Of a stretch of 14,947 nt of DNA, positions 1 through 9,200 are shown in pieces. The position numbers and the translations under genes were made by a program. This stretch comes from Parachlorella kessleri (Eukaryota > Chlorophyta > Trebouxiophyceae > Chlorellales > Chlorellaceae). How positions within the stretch are numbered: position 1 is the first letter of the stretch; the number at the start of each line of letters is the position of its first letter. The notes beneath the pieces are model-generated. The model did no database searches and was not told the DNA's origin. It was given only the letters and a program-made list of their open reading frames with translations. The DNA lies in assembly GCA_001598975.1 (NCBI GenBank), contig BBXU01000266.1, positions 1-14,947 on the forward strand, written 5' to 3'.

Positions 1-51
1 ACATACAAAAGGAAGCTAGATCTAAACTTTGCAATAACTCCCCCCCCCCAC

Positions 52-1333
52 CTTCTTCTTGACGTCGATGTTGCCCTCCTTGCGCTCGTACTCGCGCCGG
101 ATCTTCGCCTTCTCCGCCTCGATCAGCTGCAGCTTGGTGATGTTGAACTGCAGGCACCAGGGCGGGAAGGGGGGGGAGGGGGCGCACGCTGGGACAACCA
201 TGAAAGGCGAGGTGACAGGGGGCAACGCCATATGGCTCAGGTTTTGGGGGGGTGGGGGAGTGGGGTGGGGGGTGCGGTGTGTGTGTGGTGGGGGGGGGTA
301 AAGCTTTGGTAATACTGGTATGTGCAGGGCAGGGAAATCCAAAGGTGAAGGGGTGTCCTCTGCTAGCGCTGCCCGGCCATGTTGCTCACTTGCCCACCAG
401 TAGCTGCAGCACGGTGACAGCAAGCTGTACAACCAGGCCATACGCGCCATGCCGAACTGGCCCCAGCCAGCAGCAAAGCCTCCTCTTGCGCTGATGATGT
501 CGTATGACGTCCGAGCGGGCGGGCAGCGTGGCACACCACTGTTTACTCTAGCTTAACACTGCTCTAGCACAATGCATACTCCTTAACGCAGCTGCACTCC
601 GTTATGTCGGATGGGACGCATGCGGGAGGATATCTGCATATCTGACATGCAACTTCACCGTCCCTCAGGGCTTGCCCACCTCTTCCTCGGCTGACACGCC
701 AATCTCAGCTGCCTTCTCTTGTGCTTCCTGCATAATGAACTTGACCTGCGCGCAGCCAACAGCAGTACCACTGTTCAACACCCCGACTGTTGGCCGGCAC
801 TGAATGATGCCCCACCTAGCCACCTCCGCTGCTGGTGGGGCAGCACACTGGACCTGGTTCTGCTGTTGAGCTGGCTGATGCTCAACTCCAGAAGTCACGC
901 TTCCCTCTCACTGGTGCCACGGCGACCCAAGCGGGTGGCCCTGCTGCTGCTGACATGTCTGTGCCTAGTTGCCCCGGCCCTGGCAGCCCATGCAGTGCGG
1001 CAGCCCCTGCTGTCCTACTGGGAACCATCCCCAGTTGGGGCTGCTCCTAGTGTGCAGTGTTGCAGGGACAGCAAAACCACAGTCCCAAGCCCCACGCCTA
1101 GCCCTTGCTGCTCCCCAAAGGCTGTGCCCATCCAGCAACCGTGCAACTTGCCATGTTGTCTATGGTCTTCAAAGCCTGCAGGTACGCAACAAGGCCAAGT
1201 TCAAGCTGTTGTGAGCTGATGGCCTGGGCAGAACCCGTGGCGAGGTGCTCAGTGCCACAGGGGCAAGGGGTCCCCATGCCTCTTGCCGCCGATACTAACT
1301 GATCTGGCCCGCACTGACCTCCGTGGCGTTCAT
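52..1333 (-). CDS. V-type proton ATPase subunit E, 5' part (gene continues beyond the left end)
   Basis: Subunit E is part of the peripheral stalk that holds the catalytic V1 head of the vacuolar H+-ATPase against the membrane Vo sector. Four exons are visible on the minus strand: 1333-1319 (MNATE), 1175-1152 (ALKTIDNM), 745-680 (22 residues beginning VKFIMQEAQEKAAEIG) and 147-52 (32 residues, FNITKLQLIEAEKAKIRREY onward to KKK). Together they give 67 residues that follow the conserved N-terminal helix of plant subunit E, which runs MNDADV...QIQQMV, then an AEEEFNIEKLQLVEAEK segment. The rest lies left of position 1; the donor of the last visible exon is at 51-50. Exons 3 and 4 are very secure. 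Exons 1 and 2 are inferred from splice sites, phase and the exact 13-residue spacing from Met1 to the conserved Val. Intron 2 would use a GC donor. The introns at 148-679 and 746-1151 hold no other gene. Confidence 0.88.
245..298 (+). repeat. G-rich low-complexity tract with G-quadruplex potential
   Basis: The plus strand carries several runs of four or more G separated by one to a few bases, including a GT stretch. It lies in the intron between visible exons 3 and 4 of the V-ATPase subunit E gene. That gene is on the minus strand, so the G-rich strand is the template and the pre-mRNA would be C-rich. Confidence 0.6.
1152..1175 (-). other. 24-nt microexon of the V-ATPase subunit E gene with a GC 5' splice site
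   Basis: Read on the minus strand, a CTGCAG acceptor precedes eight codons for ALKTIDNM. These are followed by GCAAGT, the consensus for the rare GC-AG intron class. Joined to MNATE (strong donor GAG|GTCAGT) and to the next exon (VKFIMQ), all junctions are phase 0 and the N-terminus has the usual plant length. A rival model extends exon 1 to 1300 (adding VSAGQI) and uses only the last 8 nt of this exon after a CATAG acceptor. That gives a one-residue-longer N-terminus, and it needs the same GC donor. Confidence 0.62.
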
Positions 1334-2404
1334 GGTGCTCAGGATAGCGCTCAAACGGGGCTGTGAAGCACGATCAGGGAGGCCCTGGAGCCCAGGTGCC
1401 CTGGAGTGGGGCCTATTTGTGGAACGACTGACTACCTTTGGGAACACGGAGAGAGAGCCTGAGTTCGATCGGGGTGCTGCCTCGGGTGTAATTCGAGATT
1501 CGCCATGCACCCCCCTCAATTTCACGCAATACCCCCTTAGAGGCGCCTTGGGCGCAGGCTCGGTAGTGCGGTGTGACCACGGTGCTGGCAGCCTGCAAGC
1601 TAGTTTGCTAGATATAACATGTTGATGCCAAAGCTCATCAGGCAGGTGTGCAGGCATTGCTAAGCCATACTACAAGGTCTCTCACGGAGAGGACCTGGCA
1701 CCCTTCCTAGCCCTAGGGAGCCTCCCCCTGCCCTATAACTCATTCTCTCGTTCACACAGTTGTTGCAACCCCACTGTAGTTCACCCCCATCGCCGTTTCA
1801 TAATCCACAAGTGAGCCTTCCAAGGTGCTGCATATTCATTGAAGTCCGGGCAAGAGGTTTTACGTACAATTGTACCCCGTGCGCAGCTGATTTCTTGAAG
1901 GCAGACCTAATCCTGGGTATCAATCGCCAGGTTCACATCCTAGGCAGATAAGGTCCTCTAGAACAAGCATGACAAAGGCATAAGCAATTATACTCATAAA
2001 TCAGAGGGGGGGGGGAGTAATGCGGTGTCAACAGCGACCTTGCAATCCTATGGACCAATACAAAGCCAGGGCAGAACGAAGGGGAGCAGGAGCAGAAGTC
2101 AGGTAGCAGGTAAGGAAAAGAAGGCAATGTGCCTAAAATTTGCATTATGAACATAGGTACAGCAGGCCTGGTGAGGAACAGTTTAGGAATGCCTGTGCAG
2201 CAGGAACGACAGCCCAATCACGGGGTTTCTGAGACCGCTCAACAAGGGAACACAACTAGGAGCAAAATGAGGAAGGGTTTAAGTACGTCACCACACCCAA
2301 GCCTCACAAGCAGACAATATCATACTCCTGCATGCTTTGGACAGGGGCATGTCCCAGCCCCAGGAATTTGGCTGCGAGATATTTGAATGTATTGGTCAGT
2401 AAGC

Positions 2405-2419
2405 CAGTCAGTCAGTCAG
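2405..2419 (+). repeat. (CAGT)n short simple repeat
   Basis: Nearly four perfect copies of CAGT, with more scattered GTCAGT and CAGTC words between about 2395 and 2530. This gives a Ser/Gln/Val-rich pseudo-translation in one frame. It lies in the intergenic region downstream of the beta-helix gene. Confidence 0.6.
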
Positions 2420-2493
2420 AATCGGTCCATGCCTTACTGGGGCAGTCATCAAAACCACTCAGTCCGACAGTCGCTGAGCACCCGCATCATTCA

Positions 2494-2499
2494 TTTATT
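2494..2499 (-). terminator. Possible polyadenylation hexamer of the beta-helix gene
   Basis: On the minus strand this reads AATAAA, about 60 nt beyond the stop codon of the beta-helix gene. No TGTAA motif, the usual signal in chlorophyte nuclear genes, was seen on the minus strand in the following kilobase. The surrounding sequence is repetitive, so chance is a real possibility. Confidence 0.25.
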
Positions 2500-2559
2500 C
2501 ATTCTTGGAGTCGGTCAATCTGTCAGCGCACACCCAGGCACCCACTCCCAGGCGGTCTC

Positions 2560-5500
2560 TCAGGCTGTGCACTTCAGGTTGCTCAGCAGGCCATTACCGC
2601 CGGCAACCACATTGTCACAGGTGACTACATTGTGACAAAGGGTCCTGCCCGGGTCGCAGGCGATTCGTACGCAGAGCGAGGGGTATGTCATGTTGTTGCA
2701 GGTGTTCCCCTCGAATGAGTTGTATTCACCTGCAACAGCAGCAGGAAGTAGCCAGGCTTGTGATGGAGGCATGATCAGTCAGCGCTGTGTGTCGCACGCA
2801 CATTCAGGACTGAGGCATCCCCAAAATTTGGCAGACACAAGGTTACCACATGGTGGTCCCCCGTAGCAACACCGCCTGAGCAGCAAACACAACACACACT
2901 TCTCACTCACCGCTGAGAGGAGGCAGCTTGTCGTGCGTCTGGAACCCATCCCCAATAGTATGGGTACCCACGTTCCCCCGGATGGTCCAGTTGTTTCCCT
3001 TGATGTCCACCCAGCTGTCAGCAAAGTTGGCATCCGTCAGCCCTGAACAGCAGTAACTTGGTCAAAGCAGTGAGGCAGCGTCAGTGTCTGCATGCTCCTC
3101 CAACCCTTTGTTTGAGCTCTCAGGCAACAGCAGGTTACACCTGCGGGAAATGAGTGGTGTCTTGAGACGAAGGCGCCACGGTAACCCCTCTTGCTTGCGT
3201 GGTCGGCCTACCTGGGCTATGACAGCAAGGCTCACAGGCTCACAGTCTCGGGGTGACTCACCGCTGCCATCGAAGGTGTTCCCCTCAATCAGGCCGTGCT
3301 GGGTGTTCTCCTTGACATCCACCATCTCGGCAGTCACCCTGGGCCCAATGCGGTTGTACAGGACCTGCATGGAAAGGCTCAGTGGAGTAAGCAGAGTGAG
3401 CAATCCTCAGCTGGCCGCCAACGCGGCCTCCCAGCCAGAGAAACACGGCCCTGGTGTTTCTAAATCATCATGACCTGCAAGTGGGTATGTTGTTGGGTGC
3501 GGTATTGGTACCAAACAACGCTGCCAAGCTGCTGCCAAGAAGTTGCTGGGCCAGTAATGTGAGATGACTTTCCACGCTAGCAGGGCTTGGCTAGGCTGCA
3601 CCCTTGGAAACCGGAAGCGAAGGGACTGTTCAGCTTGGTATATAATAGCTGCTCAGCACAACACACACAATGTGAGCATCTACCAAAGGCAGGCAGCTGC
3701 TAGGCTTAACACTTACCCCAACCCCCACCTCCTACAAGCACCGCATAGACCACAAAGTGCGCAAGACAGAGCGTGCTGCACAACAGAGCTAGGCTCGCCT
3801 GTCTGGTGGTCGCCACGTCAGCAGCGCGCAGTGAGACTGCGCTCACCCAATTACACCAGCAGGCCGACCCGGCTCACCTGATTATAGTCGCTCCTGTCAG
3901 GGATAGCATCTTCGGTATAGGCATTGCTGCCGATGTACACCCCCTCCCCGTTGCCGGGGTCTACAATTCCCGTGTCGGTGATGGTGCAATTCTGCGTGGG
4001 CACAGGCAGCAGGGGACCAAGTCCTGAGGTTCTGCCAGCTGGATAGTGTGAGGGTGCAGGCTATAGAGAGCCCAATCGCAGTGAAGCCAGCAAACTAGGC
4101 GTTGAAGGGGATGCAGGTAGCAACCGTGGGGGCGTCCCTAGGTCAGCGCAGACGTAAAGGGCCAGTAGGGGCGCAAGACTTTGCTTCTTCGCTGTTGTCT
4201 AGCATGACCTTGCCCACATGTGCCTCCCGTGAGACAGCTCACAGGCCTGTAGGGAGCAAAGCAAAGCCTCCAATCACTCTCAGCATCCAGTGCAAGGTCT
4301 GCCACGCAGTACAAGGACCCTGCTCACCGTCACAATACTGAATGTAGTGTTGTAGCGCAGGTGCACCGCCTTCCTGGTCTGTGTAAGCAACTCTCAGGTT
4401 GTCCAAGATAATGTCGATGCTCCTCTCCACAATAATGCCTGCAGACAGGCACACTCAAAGATGTCCTCCCAAGCATCTAAGCACTCCGTGTCACCTTGTC
4501 CAAGTCCAAGTATATGAACCCTTGCCTGTTCAACATCAGTCAAATTTTTAGCATTTTTTCGCCCATACCCACCCCCGCCCCTCGCACAACTGTTTAATGC
4601 AGCACTAGGTACACTGTGCTATCGCGATCCAGCCACGCACCTTTGTAGCCATACACAAAAGTGATCCCCGCCACTGTGACATAGGTGCAGTTGTCTATCA
4701 CAAAGATGTCAGGCCGGTCAATGTAGTCACCAGCCCCGGTGATGACAGCAGACCTTGGCCCACAGATTGTGATGCGCTCATCTTCTGTGCCTGCCACAAA
4801 CACGGTTAGAGGGGGGGCAGTTAAAAGCTTTCGGATACTATCTATAGAACCTTGTAATGTGCCATTAAGCTGCCCTTGCCTACGATCCCCATCAACAGGC
4901 TTAGCCACAATAAGGCTCGGACATGGAGGGCGCAGTGTGGAGGCAGACAGCGTAGCTTGCGTGGGCTAACGCTGCCCATGCATTTCCAGCAAGACTCAGC
5001 CAGCGCCGCGAGCCGCACTCCTTACCGTGCCTCTCCGATATGCTGAGGTTGTGTCCCAGTGGCCGATCGTATGTGCCTGGCAGCAGCTCTACAAGGTCTC
5101 CAGGCTCAGCTTCCCACAAAGCTTCCTGCACAGATCTCGACCAGCCAGCTGCTGTGACCTGCAACTCTGTCGTCAGCTACAGACAGCCGGGACAGGCTGC
5201 GCCACACCAGAGAACCCAATCCAGGGAAATGCACTCGGCTGAGAAGCAATGACCCCAGGTGATAATCCAGAAGCAGCCTCCTTGCGGTCCCACCATGCAG
5301 TCCATGCTAGCTGGTACCCCAGGCACTGCCTTGCAAGCACAGGGCACGGCCCAAATAGCAGCACCAGGTACTTTCTTACTCACCCTCAATTTATCGGTTG
5401 TCTGCACAGGCACGTAGCGGGTGTAGGTCCGGTTCTGGCAGGCCTCGCTCACCGGCTCCTCTAGACCAACCGCCTCCAAGGAGGAGGGAAGGCTGAGCAC

Positions 5501-5632
5501 AGCGCGGTCTGTGCTGCCCAGTTTGGCTGCGTCGTAATCGAGCCTGAGCAGCGCCAAAGGCCGAGCATGGCATGAGAAGGGTTGCAGCAGGGCCAGGAAC
5601 AGCAGCGTCAGGCGGCCAAGCCAGGGGCCCAT
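2560..5632 (-). CDS. Secreted right-handed parallel beta-helix (pectin-lyase-fold) protein, 397 aa, 8 exons
   Basis: Exons on the minus strand: 5632-5384, 5158-5026, 4790-4641, 4438-4328, 4023-3878, 3364-3262, 3042-2911, 2729-2560. Summed length is 1194 nt, every junction is in phase, and the frame ends in TGA. Residues 1-23 form a clear signal peptide ending CHA. Residues about 84-120 carry the PGDLVELLPGTY opening strand typical of pectin-lyase-fold proteins. Repeated helix rungs follow: VITGAGDY, NCTYVTVAG, NCTITDTG, GEGVYIGS (240-247), VDVKENTQHGLIEGNTFDG, DSWVDIKGNNW, DGFQTH, and a Cys-rich C-terminus. Several NxS/T sequons suit a glycosylated secreted protein. Known relatives are PbH1/NosD-like beta-helix proteins, many of which bind or cleave polysaccharides. 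No catalytic set could be assigned, so the substrate is unknown. The exon 5 acceptor at 4025-4024 was chosen because it alone keeps phase with exon 4. Confidence 0.87.
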
Positions 5633-6040
5633 CGTGCCACCACCGCCCCAGGAGAAGTTCCTCCCGTGCCAGCGCCGCAGGGGAAGCTGCCAACCACCAC
5701 TGCCGGCTCCTCACTTGGCGCCTCCAGGGCTGGACCCTGCGCCACAAGTCTTGCAGCCTCGGACGGTCTTGGTGGATGCCTGCAGGCTGAAGCTAGCAGA
5801 GGGTGGTCTGCATCTCAGATGGCAGTTAAGAGATCTGCCGTACCTCACTCAGGACGCCGAGCTGGTGCACCAAGTTTACTAAGGGAGGCTTTGTAACTAG
5901 GACCGTGCTTCTCGGCAATGCGTTAGGCTCGGCCAGAAACGGGTCAACTTCTAGGGATCTGCTCCCTTTTGGATCCAGCAGCTGAAAAACCGGACAAGTG
6001 TGTTTAGAGTGAGATGGGCTGGTTCTATGTAAAGGTGATG

Positions 6041-6048
6041 TATTTATA
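6041..6048 (-). promoter_or_regulatory. TATA-like box on the minus strand, possible for the beta-helix gene
   Basis: The minus strand reads TATAAATA, about 20 bp from the plus-strand TATA-like motif and pointing the other way. If used, the beta-helix transcript would have a leader of roughly 380 nt, or a spliced 5'UTR. This is weaker than the plus-strand case. Confidence 0.25.
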
Positions 6049-6067
6049 CCTTTCTTCTCGGTCGCAA

Positions 6068-6075
6068 TATAAAAA
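6068..6075 (+). promoter_or_regulatory. TATA-like box for the SET/MYND gene
   Basis: TATAAAAA on the plus strand, about 150 nt upstream of the ATG at 6222. That position suits a transcription start near 6100 and a 5' leader of about 120 nt. It is one of very few AT-rich octamers in a GC-rich window. This is a motif match only; the start site has not been observed. Confidence 0.4.
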
Positions 6076-6221
6076 CACTTGCTTCTCCTCCTGCATGCAT
6101 CCCCTGCCCATCAAGCTCTTCCAACCCTCCGCGCAACTTCTATTGGTTGACTGAACAGTTTTCCCACTGTCACCGTCCATTCAAATTACGACGACACGTG
6201 TAGGCGCAGCAACCCCCAGTC

Positions 6222-9200
6222 ATGAGCCACACTGGCATGGGGAGCACCCTTGGTGTAGTCGAGCTGCCTGATAGGGGGCGGGGCCTGGTTGCCCAGACTG
6301 CCATCGAATCTGGAGAGGTGGTGCTACAAGAGCTGCCGCTGATGCTGTACCCCCAGGAGAGCTGGCGCCGCTCTGTGTGCTCCTTTTGCCTACGCTCCCT
6401 GGCCCTGGCAGGTGAGAGATGGGGGCTTCATCATACAGCTGACGATCAAGGTCTGGCTGGAGCACTTGAACAGTCTTGCATGTGAAGCGTTTGTACCACT
6501 GTCCCTCCCTGGAGGAGCCGTTCCTCTGGGGATGGTCGGTCGCTGGTCGTATGGCCTGCGTCAATGCACCTGAAGACAGCCTAGGTTGACATAGTTGGCA
6601 AGTAGCAGTTCTCGTGGGGCCCTGACTACTGATGTTTTGAAAAGGCCGCTTGATGCCAATCTTTTTCTATACTGCGATGCTGTAGCCTTCACAGCTGTGA
6701 CCTTGCAGGCGCTGCCGTGGTGGCTTGCTCCAGCTGCCAGCACGCGGGGTACTGCTCCCAGGCGTGCGCAGCGGCGGCAGCGGCAGACCCCGCCAGCCAC
6801 TCGCAGCTGGTCTGCAGGTGAGCTGCCATGCGAGTGTACAGGCTTGTAGTGGAAGGGTGTAGTGCTGGGTGGTGTTGGAGGTGGGGCTGCTTACAGGCCG
6901 TGAAGTGTGTTGCTGCTCCGTCCCTCCAGTATGCAGGGGAAGGGTTCAAGCAAACGGGCTCCAGATGGCTGTCGCATAACTCAGCCCCTATGAGTAGCTG
7001 CTAGTTGTATAAAGCGACCCAAGTAGAGGGCCCAGTGGGGACGAAGCCTCGTCTGTTGGAAGCTCCTGGTCCGCCACTGTCTCTAGTCTCCAGTGGTCCC
7101 TGCTGGGATACGGTGGGCGCCACATGTGCAGCGCTACTGAGCTATGCCACATTCCCCAGGACACTAAGCTGTCTGTATGTCTGTCTTGCTGGCCGTCTCT
7201 CACGCTGGCAGGTGCCTCGCCGCCTGTAATATGGCCGGCCTTACTGACGAGCAGCAGACCAGCCTGCACTTCCTGCTGCGCGCAACCTCCCTGCGGCAAG
7301 CAGCGGCCCAGGCGGGCACGGCGGGCGCAGCGCCGCGCTATGCCGCGCTGTGCTCCCTGGCGGGCGGAGCGGGGCCTGCTGAGCTAGGTAGCATGGAGGT
7401 GCGCGAGCTGCATGGGCGGCTGGGGCATGCGCTGGCGGCGGCGGGGGCGGCGGCAGGTGTGTGAGTTATAAGGACCAGGGGCTGCGCGTTTATAATGGAA
7501 AATGTTGCACGATAGGTAGCAACAAGCTTGTGCATCCGCGGGCGGCGACAGGGTTTTGCAAGGTGCAGTGCCTAGGGAGGGGTTCAGCATCCCCCGAGTG
7601 GGAGTGTGTGCTTCATGTATGACTTAGGATGGGGACACATGTTTGGGACGGTGGCAAGGGGCCATCGGTGCGACTTAGGCGGTAATGCTAATGGTGCTCT
7701 ATACTCATTACCTTCAGGCACGCTATGCTACCCTGGGCTTCTCTGATTAGGCTGGAAATGTGCTGTGTCTGAGTGCTGCTGGGAACCTCCCTGGTTGCAG
7801 CCGCATGCTAGGCCTGCTGTGCATGCTGTGCTTGCAGCCCTCCCAAGCCTTCAGGAGGTGGGCGACCTGCTGCGCAAGGAGGCCATCAACGGCTACGGCA
7901 TCATGGCGCCCTCCGGCCCAGAGGTAGGTCTCTCTAGGCTTCTTCTCTCTTCGCTTCTCTTCTCTTCTCTTTTTCTCTTCTCTTCTTCTTCTGCGGAAGC
8001 CACTGGCATGCTTGTCCCAGCACTGTCCTGCCATGCCGGGGCGTGCACCAGCTGCTATGGTTTACACTGCCGCCCTGGGCGGCTCCCTGCAAAGTCCCTG
8101 CCCTGTGCCATAGCGCTGCAAATGTGGCATGACATGGCGGTAGCAGGCCTTGCCGTGCGAGTGTGAGGGTATGACTGTGATTAGGCCCAGGCTGCTTTGC
8201 TGCCACGCTAGAAGAATTTCCTGGAAAGGAACCAAGATTTGCATAGCTACGTGAACAATTAGAAGGGACATTTACATCTTGCGCTGCTCGGTCGTTTTCT
8301 GGTCCTGAAAAGACACAGACAAAGCTGGTGGAAGGTTCGGACCTTGTCGCGATTGGTAGACCCTGTGCAGGGTGAGCGGCAGGTGCGGGGAGGGGGCATC
8401 TACCCCCGGGCCGCGCTGGTGAACCATGACTGCCTGCCCAACCTGGCGCGCTTTGACTGCTTTGACACCCCAGCAGCCGCAGCGCAGGCGCCGGGGGCCA
8501 ACACAGCCATCCAGCTACGGGCGCTGCATGACATACCGCCGGGTAGGTGGTGTTGAGATGTAATGCACGAATGATGGACGTTGTTATACCAGGTATATTG
8601 GGGCATAACCGGGGTGGGATTATGCAGAGGACTCCAAGGTATGCAGCGCCAGCAGGGTGTTAATGCCCTGTTGGCACAGCCCTGCAGCCAGTGGTGCGAC
8701 ATGGCACACCACCGGGTCGAGTAGTCACAGCCCGTCTGTGACCTGTCATGTGGGGTTGGGTTGGAGATGGGCAGGCTTACCGGCGACAGACTCTGTGGCA
8801 CAGGCTAGGACAGCTGTGCCGCACACAAGTGACGAATCATGATAGTGTAAATGGTGCAGTATAGGCAGTCTAGCCCCTGAACATGTGCCCCCCCCTGCCT
8901 CCTTTCCTGGCCCGGCAGGCGAGGAGCTGACGCAGAGCTACTTCCCGCTGACGTGGCACTACAGCGAGCGCCAGCAGCGCTGCCTGGAGCAGTACGGCTT
9001 CACATGCACGTGCCCACGCTGCAAGGTGCGGAGGGGTGGGGGTGGTGGACTGTGACCAGCAGCCACTTGACAGGGGTGCTTGACGGGGTGTGCGCTCTGG
9101 GGGGGGGGGGGGGGGTGGAGGGGGGATGCATGACTGCCCTGCCTGGGTGCTGCGTGAGTTTATTTGTTCAGTGGACTCTTGCCAAGGGTCCAGTTGTGTC

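Larger units (their letters stand above)
1334..2559. other. Intergenic region without a recognisable gene
   Basis: This stretch lies upstream of the V-ATPase subunit E start and downstream of the beta-helix gene stop; both genes read leftward. It should hold the subunit E promoter and the 3' end of the beta-helix transcript. Its open frames are short, show no family resemblance and have no convincing splice structure. Only simple repeats and a possible polyadenylation hexamer stand out. No tRNA cloverleaf was found. Confidence 0.6.
5633..6221. promoter_or_regulatory. Shared divergent promoter region
   Basis: These 589 bp separate the start codons of the leftward beta-helix gene and the rightward SET/MYND gene. 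The half near position 6000-6180 is AT-richer than its surroundings and contains the TATA-like motifs listed separately, plus an inverted CCAAT (ATTGG near 6143). No coding exon was recognised; the open frames at 5570-5900 resemble nothing. Confidence 0.55.

Noticed and set aside
746..788. Extension of V-ATPase exon 3 upstream to a CAG acceptor, adding about 14 residues (IGVLNSGTAVGCAQ)
   Set aside because: The phase would fit the longer form of exon 1, but it inserts an unconserved segment where the family has a short helix; the microexon model gives the exact expected length.
719..1219. Plus-strand open frame with a hydrophobic, signal-like stretch
   Set aside because: It lies antisense across V-ATPase subunit E exons and their intron, has no family resemblance, and owes its openness to GC-rich composition.
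1440..1500. GAGTTCGATC reminiscent of a tRNA T-arm
   Set aside because: No matching acceptor stem, D-arm or anticodon stem could be folded around it.
2387..2635. Plus-strand frame with repeated Q-S-V-S words
   Set aside because: It is the translation of the CAGT/GTCA simple repeat and then overlaps the last beta-helix exon antisense.
3991..4023. Starting beta-helix exon 5 at the CACGCAG acceptor (3991)
   Set aside because: The acceptor looks slightly better but breaks phase with exon 4, whose G|GTGAGC donor is strong; the acceptor at 4025-4024 keeps the frame.
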